Shown one piece after another: positions 36,489 to 43,793 of a stretch of DNA of 58,511 nt. The first letter of the stretch is position 1; every line of letters starts with the position of its first letter. Source of the stretch: Planctomycetota bacterium (GTDB lineage: Bacteria > Planctomycetota > UBA1135 > UBA2386); assembly GCA_025459175.1 (NCBI GenBank), contig JALORC010000026.1:1-58511 (forward strand), in the 5' to 3' direction. A model generated the notes under the pieces. It was given only the letters and a program-made list of their open reading frames with translations. It was not told the DNA's origin and did not search any database. The position numbers and the translations under genes are program-made.

Positions 36489-38198
36489 TCAGCGGCGGCC
36501 GCCGCGCGAACGCTGGCCGCCACCACCGCCACCACCACCGCTGCGCTGACCGCCGCCACCGCCACCGCTGCGCTGCGGGCGCTGCCCGGGCCGGCGCTGC
36601 TGCTGTTGCGGCTGGCGCTGCGGCGGACGCTGCGGTTGCTGCTGCGGCGCGCGCCGCGGCTGCTGGTGGGCCGGCGGCTCCTCGTACTGGCGATCCATCG
36701 GCCCCGGTTGGTTGCGCCGCTGCTCCGGATCGACCGCGTTCGGCATCGCCGGCCGGCCGCTCGGTCCCTTGCGGTTGCGCTCGTGGCGCGGCAGCTGCGG
36801 CTGCGGCGGCCGGTTCTGGCGGCGCGGATCCGGCGCGTACGGGCCCGGCTTGGAGCGCGGGTCGGGCCGCAGCCGGTTCTGCTTCGCCGACCGCTCCGCG
36901 GTCGCCGGCGCTTCCGATTCGTCGTCGATCGCGGCGCCGAACGCGTCCTGCTGCTGCGCCTGCGGCGGCTCCGGCTGCTGCCACGGATTCGCGGCCGCCG
37001 TCGGCCTCGCCGCGGCCGGTTGCGCCACCGGTGCGGGCCGGTGCGCGGCGGCCTGGGCGCGATCCTTGATCTCGTTGCCGGCGACCGGGATGCGCTTGCG
37101 GATCAGCTTCTCGATGTCGCGCAGGAACTCGCGTTCCTCGCCGTCGCAGAACGAGATCGCGATGCCGTCGCGGCCGGCGCGCGCGGTGCGGCCGATGCGG
37201 TGCACGTAGCTCTCCGGGATGTTCGGCAGCTCGAAGTTGATGACGTGCGAGATCTCCGGCACGTCGATGCCGCGCGCGGCGATGTCGGTGGCGACCAGCA
37301 CCGCGGCGGTGCCGTCGCGGAACTGGTCGAGCGCGCGCTCGCGCGCGTTCTGCGACTTGTTGCCGTGGATCGCGTGCGACTCGATGTTGGCCTTGCGCAG
37401 CTCCTTGACCACGCGGTCGGCGCCGTGCTTGGTGCGGGTGAACACCAGCGTGCGCTCGAACTGCGGGTCGGACAGCAAACGCACCAGCAGGTCGCGCTTG
37501 CCGGCCTTCGGCACCATGTAGACGCTCTGCTCGACGCGGTCGGCGGTGGCCGCCGGTGGCGTCACCTCGACCCGCACCGGATTGCGCAGGTACTTGCCGG
37601 CCAGCGCGGTGATGTCGTTCGGCATCGTCGCCGAGAACAGCAGCGACTGGCGATCGCCCGGCAGCGTCGCCAGGATCCGGCGCACGTCGGGCAGGAAGCC
37701 CATGTCGAGCATGCGGTCGGCTTCGTCGAGCACCAGCATCTCGACCTCGGCCAGGTTGCAGTGGCGTTGCTGGATCAGGTCGAGCAGGCGGCCCGGCGTG
37801 GCGACCAGGATGTCGACGCCGCGCTGCAGCGCGTGTACCTGGGGCGTCTGGCCGACGCCGCCGAACACGATCGCCGTGCGCAGCCGCAGGTTCTTGCCGT
37901 AGGCATCGCACGAGTCGGCGATCTGGGTCGCCAGTTCGCGCGTCGGTGCCAGCACCAGCGCGCGCGGCATCTTCGGCTGCGGCCGGCGGTTCGCGGCGTG
38001 CAGCAGTTGCAGCATCGGCAGCGCGAACGCGGCGGTCTTGCCGGTGCCGGTCTGGGCGATGCCCAGCAGATCCCGACCTTCCAGCAGGTGGGGGATGGCG
38101 CGGGCCTGGATCGGGGTCGGGACGGTGTAGTTGCGGGCCGCGAGGGCGCGCAGCAGGGGCTCGGACAGTCCGAGCGAGGGGAAATCTTGGGCAGTCAT
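36489..38198 (-). CDS. rhlE: DEAD-box ATP-dependent RNA helicase, RhlE-like, with Gly-rich tail
   Basis: A 569-residue helicase. Motifs in order are the Q motif ([10 protein letters not shown]), I (AQTGTGKT), Ia (PTRELA), Ib (TPGRL), II (DEAD), III (SAT), IV (LVFTRTK), V ([10 protein letters not shown]) and VI ([10 protein letters not shown]). The core ends near residue 375. The last roughly 190 residues are disordered and Pro/Gln/Arg-rich, finishing in [13 protein letters not shown] repeats, an RGG-like RNA-binding tail. I prefer ATG 38198 over the in-frame TTG two codons upstream. A foldable leader is described separately. The role is probably in RNA remodelling, ribosome assembly or cold adaptation. 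Confidence 0.94.
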   Translation of the reverse strand: MTAQDFPSLGLSEPLLRALAARNYTVPTPIQARAIPHLLEGRDLLGIAQTGTGKTAAFALPMLQLLHAANRRPQPKMPRALVLAPTRELATQIADSCDAYGKNLRLRTAIVFGGVGQTPQVHALQRGVDILVATPGRLLDLIQQRHCNLAEVEMLVLDEADRMLDMGFLPDVRRILATLPGDRQSLLFSATMPNDITALAGKYLRNPVRVEVTPPAATADRVEQSVYMVPKAGKRDLLVRLLSDPQFERTLVFTRTKHGADRVVKELRKANIESHAIHGNKSQNARERALDQFRDGTAAVLVATDIAARGIDVPEISHVINFELPNIPESYVHRIGRTARAGRDGIAISFCDGEEREFLRDIEKLIRKRIPVAGNEIKDRAQAAAHRPAPVAQPAAARPTAAANPWQQPEPPQAQQQDAFGAAIDDESEAPATAERSAKQNRLRPDPRSKPGPYAPDPRRQNRPPQPQLPRHERNRKGPSGRPAMPNAVDPEQRRNQPGPMDRQYEEPPAHQQPRRAPQQQPQRPPQRQPQQQQRRPGQRPQRSGGGGGGQRSGGGGGGGGQRSRGGRR

Positions 38199-38498
38199 TG
38201 GCAATCAGGACCTCGCCTCGGCGTCGGGCCGCTCCTGCGGTGGGCGCCGCGATGATCGAGTCAGGCGGGTCGTGCCCCTTCGGGGTGCACCAGATTGGTC
38301 GGTCCAACGGGACCGGACCGGGGCACGGGGCGTACTAAGGCGAACAGGATAGCAGGCCAGCCACGGGCCGGGAACGGGGTTCCCCGGCATTCCCGCGGCG
38401 ACCGTGCTCGGTGGCGTCGATCGGCCGGTCGCAACGGCCGCGCCCGGCCGCGTGCGCGACGGTGGCGCCGACCGCCTCGCCGCCGCCATGATGCGGCG
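38199..38498. other. divergent intergenic region between rhlE and an MFS gene
   Basis: About 300 bases without a credible gene. It holds the structured segment 38271-38327, listed separately, and presumably both divergent promoters. The frame of the MFS gene stays open upstream of 38499, but that translation is Arg-rich and has no membrane segment, so I do not treat it as coding. Confidence 0.5.
38271..38327 (-). ncRNA. putative structured 5' leader of rhlE
   Basis: The arms CGTGCCCC (38271-38278) and GGGGCACG (38320-38327) are perfectly complementary. They enclose a second hairpin: 38297-38305 pairs with 38310-38319, nine pairs with one bulge and a 4-nt loop. On the minus strand an alternative hairpin forms from GTGCACCCC and GGGGCAC around a GAA loop, which excludes the outer stem. 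The element lies 73-129 nt upstream of the rhlE ATG. No poly-U tract follows. It was folded by hand and may instead belong to neither transcript. Confidence 0.35.
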
Positions 38499-39746
38499 AT
38501 GCCCGAGGTCCGCGATCGGCTGCCCCTGCTGCTGCTCGGCGTGTTGTTCCTCGGCTACGCGTGCAGCTACTTCCATCGCGCCGACCTCGCCGCGCTGGCG
38601 CCGCTGTGGCCGCACGAGCCCGGCCGCACCGCGCTGGCCGCGGCGCTGCCGGACCTCGCGTCGCTCGGCCTGCTGGTCTACGCGCTCGGCAAGTTCGCGG
38701 GTGGCGTGCTCGCCGAACGGTTCGGCGGTCGCCGGCTGTTCGTGCTGGCGCTGGCGACCGCGGCGCTCGCCGAGCTGCTGGCGGCTGCGTGCACTGCGCC
38801 GGTGCCGTTCGCGTTGTGCCGGGTGCTCGGCATGGCGGCCCTGGCGTTGGCGTGGCCATCGCTCGGCCACGTGGTCGCGAGCGCCTCGCCGCGGCACCGG
38901 TTGGCGACCACCATGGCGTTCTTGTCGCAGAGCTATCTGCTCGGCGACGCGGCGGTGCGGGCGGTGCTGGCGGCGGTGGTCGCGCGCGGCGGCGACAGTG
39001 TCGATGTGCTGCGCACGTCGTGTGCCGGGCTCGCGGCGGGGGCTTTGCTGAGCGGGGGCATGTTCCGGTGGCTGGGGCGCCGCGTCGTGGCGGCGACGGG
39101 CGGACCGGCTCCGGCGCCATCACCGGCCGAGGCCGCGCCGCGTTGCTCGCCGTGGCGGCCGATGCTGTGGCTGGCGGGGATGAACATGGCGCTGGCGCTG
39201 GTGCGCGAGTCGCTGTCGTTCTGGTCGCCGCTGCTGCTGGTCGAGTCGTGCCGCTACGCTCCGGAAGCGGCGCTGCGCGCCAGCGCGCTGCTGCCGATCG
39301 TCAGCGGGCTCGGGGTGGTGCTGGCCGGGCCGTTCGCGGATCGGTCGCCGCGGGCGCTGGCGGTGGTGCTGGTGCTGCCGGGCTTGCTCGGCGCCGCCGG
39401 CCTCGCCTGGCTGTCGGCGCCGGCGGCGGCGGGCCCGGCCGTGGTGGTGGTGCTGGCGCTGGTCAGTGGGGCGCTGGCGATGCCGACGTCGCTGGCGAGT
39501 GGGGTGCTGCCGCTGCGCGCGGCGGGGCGCGGTGGGGCGCGCTGGCTCGGTCTCGTCGACGGCTGCGGCACGCTCGGCGCGGTGTTGGCCGGCAGCGGTA
39601 TCGGGCGGGTGCGCGCGACGTTCTCGATGTCGATCGCGTTCTCGGTGCTGGGTGCGGTGGCGCTGCTGTCGGCGTTGTTGGCGGCGGGTTATGTGCGCCG
39701 TGCCGCGGTCACAGGGCCAAGCGCAAGTGACCAGAGCGATCCGTGA
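38499..39746 (+). CDS. MFS transporter
   Basis: A 415-residue protein with about 12 hydrophobic segments arranged in two halves around a loop near residue 205 (PAPAPSPAEAAPRCSPW). The first loop motif LGKFAGGVLAERFGGRRLFV matches the MFS motif A, and FADRSPRALAV is its counterpart in the second half. The N terminus (LFLGYACSYFHRADLAALAP) resembles the organophosphate:anion antiporter subgroup. The substrate is unknown. ATG 38499 is immediately followed by the first membrane segment. Confidence 0.85.
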   Translation: MPEVRDRLPLLLLGVLFLGYACSYFHRADLAALAPLWPHEPGRTALAAALPDLASLGLLVYALGKFAGGVLAERFGGRRLFVLALATAALAELLAAACTAPVPFALCRVLGMAALALAWPSLGHVVASASPRHRLATTMAFLSQSYLLGDAAVRAVLAAVVARGGDSVDVLRTSCAGLAAGALLSGGMFRWLGRRVVAATGGPAPAPSPAEAAPRCSPWRPMLWLAGMNMALALVRESLSFWSPLLLVESCRYAPEAALRASALLPIVSGLGVVLAGPFADRSPRALAVVLVLPGLLGAAGLAWLSAPAAAGPAVVVVLALVSGALAMPTSLASGVLPLRAAGRGGARWLGLVDGCGTLGAVLAGSGIGRVRATFSMSIAFSVLGAVALLSALLAAGYVRRAAVTGPSASDQSDP

Positions 39747-39886
39747 CTACGCCGGCGCTGCGGGGCGCAAAGGTCGCACCTGGCGAGCCCGTCCGTTGCC
39801 ATGTTGCCGATGGGGTTGACGCGTGGTTGCTGCCGGTTTCCCATGCATCGACTACGGCTATTGGCCCGGTTGGAACGGAGATTCGC

Positions 39887-40195
39887 ATGCGCGGCGCCAC
39901 TCGTCTCTCTCTCTCTCTGCCGCTCGCGCTCGGAGCGTTGAGCACGCATAGCCCCGGGCAATCGCCGGTGCCGCCCGTGAATCCGCAACGGCAGGTCCAC
40001 CCGACCATTGCGCCGTTGGCGTTGCCGCCCGGGATTGCGGCGACACGGGCGTCGCCCTACGTGGCGATCCGCGACGGCATCTGGAACACACTTCGTTGGT
40101 GCGGTAGGGCATTACAACTCGCTCGTTGTCGCAGATCTCGGTGGTGGCGAAGCAGTGTACGCGGCTGGTTCGCCTGGACTCAGGAGGATTACTCC
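39887..40195 (+). pseudogene. probable truncated 5' fragment of a secreted-protein gene with a TC microsatellite
   Basis: ATG 39887 (GGAG six bases upstream) opens a frame encoding a convincing signal peptide (MRGATRLSLSLPLALGALS). After about 65 residues the translation becomes Trp/Arg/Cys-rich and unlike real protein. There is no stop, and the frame runs into the downstream gene at 40196. That downstream gene has its own strong Shine-Dalgarno and a leader shared with its paralogue. I therefore read this as the leftover 5' end of another secreted-protein gene. The signal-peptide codons contain (TC)7T at 39904-39918. A genuine longer N terminus for the next gene cannot be excluded. Confidence 0.35.
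39904..39918 (+). repeat. dinucleotide (TC) microsatellite in signal-peptide codons
   Basis: Fifteen bases of alternating T and C lie in the 5' end of the frame starting at 39887, encoding part of the LSLSL core. Gain or loss of one unit would shift that frame. Confidence 0.8.
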
Positions 40196-41500
40196 ATGAA
40201 ATCGTTAAACCTTTCCAGATGGATGCCAATCACCGCCGATCGTTGTGTGTGGATCGGATTGTTCTTGCTTCTGTGTTTGGCTCAGCTTCGCGGACAGACT
40301 GTGTGGCGGGTCAATGTGTCGGGAGGGCCCTCAGTAGATTTCACCGACCTCCCTCCCGCGGTTGCCGCTGCTCAGGACGGGGACACTATTCTTTGTTGGA
40401 TCTCTGCCGGACAGAGCCCTCAGGGCTGGACGGGTTACACGGCGCCGACAATCGATAAGGCAATTCGTCTGATCGGATTCACTACCGAGAGTCCCTCCGT
40501 AGGCACGTCGAAAGTCCTGCTGGATGGTGTGTTGAGGATTCGCAACATCCCACAGGGGAAGGACTGTGTTGTCGCGAATGTGAAATGGGTTACGTATCTT
40601 GGGTCGGCGACAAATGGGTGTGTGGTCGAGGATTGCGCTGGCAGTGTCGTTCTCGATGGCATTGAGTTTTTTAATCCTGGATACAGCAATCAGTTGCTCC
40701 GGATCGAGCGGTCTGCAAGTGTCCATATTGGAGGCGGATATTGCACATTCGCGGGATTTGGTTTGGTTGTCGTCGATTCAATGGTTGCCATTCAGCGCTC
40801 GAGCTTGTTTGTTAGCACTGCGACCGTCATCTTCCCCACGGGCGTACCTCCGGCCACGACGACGTTCCCGATGCTCAGCCTGCTGCGCTCCAGCGCGACC
40901 TTGTCGAACTGCACCCTCGAAGGTCATCCAGCGGGCACCGGCCCCTATGTCTTCGGCCCTGGTAGACCCGCTGTCCTGCTGGATCAATCGACCTTGCGCA
41001 TCGGCCCCTACACGAACCTCTCGTCGAACCAAAGCAGTCCACCAGGCTACGGCGCCCTGAACCCGCCGCAGTGCCTGGTCCGTCGCGATCCGCGCGCGGT
41101 GGTCGTGACCACCTGGGGCAACCCTGGGTTACCTGTGTTCTGGGAACCGATCCACTCCACGACCACGAGTTTCAGCGTCGTCGCCGACGAACCGTACACC
41201 GTCTGGGTCGACGGCCCCAGCTCCGGCTTCGCGCTGCTCGGCTTCGACCAGCTGCTCCCGGCGCCCGCGGCGACCCCGTTCGGCGAACTCTGGCTCGACC
41301 CGTTCCGCTTCACCCCGGTCGCCATCCTGCCGCTCGCCGCGACCGCCGGTGAGGGCACCTGGAGCGACCTCTGCCCGGCGACCGCCCCGGTCGACGTGCC
41401 GTTCGTGTTCCAGTCGCTGACGCTGGCCCCGAACGGCACGCTCGGCATCACGCTGCCGTCGCCGTTCACGGTCGGGTGGGAGTACTTCCGGATCCCGTGA
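40196..41500 (+). CDS. secreted protein, upstream member of a tandem paralogue pair
   Basis: A 434-residue protein with a signal peptide (RCVWIGLFLLLCLAQLRG) and the mature start QTVWRVNVSGGPSVDFTDLPPAV. The central part has short beta-strand repeats around 'VVLDGIEFFN' and 'ATLSNCTLEGHPAG', resembling a right-handed beta-helix with the 'LPPAVAAAQDGDTIL' entry typical of pectate-lyase-like surface proteins. The C-terminal module ends in GWEYFRIP. AGGAGG lies eight bases before ATG 40196. The 5' half (to about 40845) is clearly lower in GC and richer in A/T-ending codons than the surrounding genes. The 3' 655 bases are nearly identical to those of the next gene. Confidence 0.8.
   Translation: MKSLNLSRWMPITADRCVWIGLFLLLCLAQLRGQTVWRVNVSGGPSVDFTDLPPAVAAAQDGDTILCWISAGQSPQGWTGYTAPTIDKAIRLIGFTTESPSVGTSKVLLDGVLRIRNIPQGKDCVVANVKWVTYLGSATNGCVVEDCAGSVVLDGIEFFNPGYSNQLLRIERSASVHIGGGYCTFAGFGLVVVDSMVAIQRSSLFVSTATVIFPTGVPPATTTFPMLSLLRSSATLSNCTLEGHPAGTGPYVFGPGRPAVLLDQSTLRIGPYTNLSSNQSSPPGYGALNPPQCLVRRDPRAVVVTTWGNPGLPVFWEPIHSTTTSFSVVADEPYTVWVDGPSSGFALLGFDQLLPAPAATPFGELWLDPFRFTPVAILPLAATAGEGTWSDLCPATAPVDVPFVFQSLTLAPNGTLGITLPSPFTVGWEYFRIP
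40846..41500 (+). repeat. 655-bp direct repeat, copy 1
   Basis: The 3' half of the first paralogue. It aligns without gaps to 42290-42944, with about 28 mismatches by hand count (about 96% identity). Mismatches are spread along the tract and include amino-acid changes. Confidence 0.9.
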
Positions 41501-41612
41501 GGGATGGACCCTTGATGACCGTTGGTCTCGACAACTTGCTGAATGTCTGCGATTCAAGCGATGGCGAAGCAATCTGCATCGCTGGTTCCCTTGGACTCAG
41601 AAGGAGCACGCC

Positions 41613-42944
41613 ATGATTTGCATCGCCGCGGCAAGACAGCGCATCGCACCGTTGCGCTCGCTCGTCGTCTTCGTGGCTTGCCTCGCGTGGGCCACGGGCT
41701 TGCTGTGGGGTCAGACCGTCTGGTATGTTGACTTTGCAGGTGGACCTTTGGTTCACTTCACCGATCTGCCACCGGCTGTGGCAGCGGCGCAGCCGGGGGA
41801 CACCATCCTATGTTACACGACGGGTTCGGCGTCGGCGCCGCCTGGATGGATGGGGTATACCGCACCGACCATCGACAAGCCGATCAAGCTGATAGGGTTC
41901 GACACTTGGATCGGTCCGCCGGTTCCGGGGGCGACCACCCGAGTTGGAATCGATGGTGTCATTCGGGTCACTGGGATCGCCGCGGGACAGACGTGCGTCA
42001 TCGCGAACGTGCTCAGCAGCGTCCGAATCCTGGGCGGCAGCGCCCCGCAAGGATATGAGGTGCTTGATTGCGCCGGCACCGTGGTCCTGGATGGCATCTA
42101 CTTCACCAACTTCGGGTATGCCAATCAGGTGTTCCGCATCGAGAGGTCGGCCAGGGTTCTCATCCAAGGAGGGTGGGGCTACCTTGCCGGTCGGGGCATC
42201 GAGGTCGTTGACTCGCGTGTCGACATCCAGCGCTCGGTGTTTGAAGTGGTCCCAGGCCCAGTCGTCGTCTTCCCACCTCCTCTGGGGGCACCTCCGGCCA
42301 CGACGACGTTCCCGATGCTGAGCCTGCTGCGCTCCAGCGCGACCTTGTCGAACTGCACCCTCGAAGGCCATCCGGCGGGCACCGGCCCCTATGTCTTCGG
42401 CCCTGGCCGACCCGCTGTTCTGCTGGATCAATCGACCTTGCGCATCGGCCCCTACACGAACCTCTCGCCGAACCAAAGCAGTCCACCAGGCTACGGTGCC
42501 CTGAACCCGCCGCAGTGCCTGGTCCGTCGCGATCCGCGCGCGGTGGTCGTGACCACCTGGGGCAACCCTGGGTTACCCGTGTTCTGGGAACCGATCCATT
42601 CGACGACCACGAGCTTCAGCGTCGTCGCCGACGAGCCGTACACCGTCCGGGTCGACGGCCCCGGCTCGGGCTTCGCCCTCCTCGGCTTCGACCAGCTGCT
42701 CCCGGCGCCCGCGCCGACCCCGTTCGGCGAACTCTGGCTCGACCCGTTCCGCTTCACCCCGGTCGCCATCCTGCCGCTCGCCGCGACCACCGGCGAAGGC
42801 ACCTGGAACGACCTGTGCCCGGCGGCCGCCCCGATCGACGTGCCGTTCGTGTTCCAGTCGCTGACGCTGGCCCCGAACGGCACGCTGGGCATCACGCTGC
42901 CGTCGCCGTTCACGGTCGGATGGGAGTACTTCCGGATCCCGTGA
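41613..42944 (+). CDS. secreted protein, downstream member of a tandem paralogue pair
   Basis: A 443-residue paralogue of the preceding protein, with the same layout: signal peptide (SLVVFVACLAWATGLLWG), QTVWYVDFAGGPLVHFTDLPPAV, beta-helix-like middle and the GWEYFRIP end. The N-terminal half is only about half identical to the upstream copy, while the C-terminal half is nearly identical. AAGGAG precedes ATG 41613. The roughly 50 bases upstream also resemble the leader of copy 1 (GGCGAAGCA...GGACTCAG), so the duplication includes the translation-initiation region. The last 35 bases overlap the convergent NTAQ1 gene. It is probably surface-exposed, with unknown ligand. Confidence 0.82.
   Translation: MICIAAARQRIAPLRSLVVFVACLAWATGLLWGQTVWYVDFAGGPLVHFTDLPPAVAAAQPGDTILCYTTGSASAPPGWMGYTAPTIDKPIKLIGFDTWIGPPVPGATTRVGIDGVIRVTGIAAGQTCVIANVLSSVRILGGSAPQGYEVLDCAGTVVLDGIYFTNFGYANQVFRIERSARVLIQGGWGYLAGRGIEVVDSRVDIQRSVFEVVPGPVVVFPPPLGAPPATTTFPMLSLLRSSATLSNCTLEGHPAGTGPYVFGPGRPAVLLDQSTLRIGPYTNLSPNQSSPPGYGALNPPQCLVRRDPRAVVVTTWGNPGLPVFWEPIHSTTTSFSVVADEPYTVRVDGPGSGFALLGFDQLLPAPAPTPFGELWLDPFRFTPVAILPLAATTGEGTWNDLCPAAAPIDVPFVFQSLTLAPNGTLGITLPSPFTVGWEYFRIP
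42290..42944 (+). repeat. 655-bp direct repeat, copy 2
   Basis: The counterpart of 40846-41500. The homology stops abruptly at both ends: at the ACCTCCGGCC junction on the left and at the gene stop on the right. Confidence 0.9.
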
Positions 42945-43503
42945 CCGGCCAGCGCAAGAGGCCATCGCGATCGGTGACCACGCCGGCGATCGGGTCGTCG
43001 AGATCGAGACAGCGCGCGAGGTTGCTGCCACCCGCGCGGCCGCGCGGCGGCGGCCAGCTCGGGAACGGCTCGCGCTCGCTGCCGTCCGGCCCGCGCATGT
43101 GCGAGCGGTCGCTGGCGAACTCGGCCAGGAACTCGGCCCGCGGCACGATCCGGAAGCGCGGCTGCAGCTCCGCCGCGCTCGAACGCCGGAACGCGCGCTC
43201 GAGCCAGGCCTCGAGCCGATGCGCACAGCGATCGCGATCGTCGAGATCGACGATCAGTCGTTCGTGCGGCAGCAGCGCCACCACGTGATAGTCCCAGACG
43301 ATCGGATCGCGCGCGGCGGCGCGCTGGCCCCACATCGCCACCGTGCGCTTTGCATTGGTGACGAACACCGCCGCGGCCGAGGCCGGCAGCGCCGTGCCGG
43401 CCAGCAGCTGCCAGACGTTCTCCTCGCAGAAGAACGGCTGGTAGAGCTGCCGCGCGCGCCAATCCGCGGTGAACGACTCCGGGCCGAGCGGTGGGTTCGC
43501 CAT
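42910..43503 (-). CDS. protein N-terminal glutamine amidohydrolase (NTAQ1 family)
   Basis: A 197-residue homologue of eukaryotic NTAQ1/WDYHV1, which deamidates N-terminal Gln to Glu so that the protein enters an N-degron pathway. The catalytic triad positions are visible: Cys26 in FFCEENVWQL, His73 in the hallmark WDYHVV, and an Asp in VDLDD (86-89). The substrate-pocket motif FASDRSHM is also conserved, as is the REPFPSWP segment. ATG 43503 is preferred over an in-frame GTG two codons upstream. Its 3' end overlaps the convergent secreted-protein gene by 35 bases, so its last 11 codons lie in the recombining 655-bp repeat. Confidence 0.88.
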   Translation of the reverse strand: MANPPLGPESFTADWRARQLYQPFFCEENVWQLLAGTALPASAAAVFVTNAKRTVAMWGQRAAARDPIVWDYHVVALLPHERLIVDLDDRDRCAHRLEAWLERAFRRSSAAELQPRFRIVPRAEFLAEFASDRSHMRGPDGSEREPFPSWPPPRGRAGGSNLARCLDLDDPIAGVVTDRDGLLRWPVTGSGSTPIRP

Positions 43504-43505
43504 CG

Positions 43506-43667
43506 TCACTCCCGCACCGTCGCCAGCAGCGACGACCGCGCCTGCTGCAGCTGGTCGACGGTGAACGGCGGCAGCAGGTAGTTCTGGCGCGAGTTCCCGC
43601 TGCCGCGGCGGCTGTGTTCGACCTCGATCGAGCGTGCGGACGCCAGTGGGTCGGCATACTGGGGCAT
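43506..43667 (-). CDS. small hypothetical protein upstream of NTAQ1
   Basis: A possible 53-residue protein with no recognised family. The second half (NYLLPPFTVDQLQQARSSLLATVRE) is ordinary helical sequence. Its TGA lies two bases before the NTAQ1 ATG and overlaps an alternative GTG, an arrangement suggesting coupled translation. There is no signal peptide or motif. It could instead be untranslated leader. Confidence 0.4.
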   Translation of the reverse strand: MPQYADPLASARSIEVEHSRRGSGNSRQNYLLPPFTVDQLQQARSSLLATVRE

Positions 43668-43793
43668 GTCTGGCGATGGGCGAGAGTGGCGGCGGCGGAG
43701 TTCAGAAAGGGCCGGGGGCGAAGAGTCGCCGATGGAGGGGCTGGCCACCAGGCACCTTGCCGTTGGCGCGCTCTGGCTTCCCGTATGGCCCGC

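Noticed and set aside
38295..38498. An N-terminal extension of the MFS transporter
   Set aside because: The extension is Arg-rich, has no membrane character and covers the structured intergenic segment. The ATG at 38499 directly precedes the first helix.
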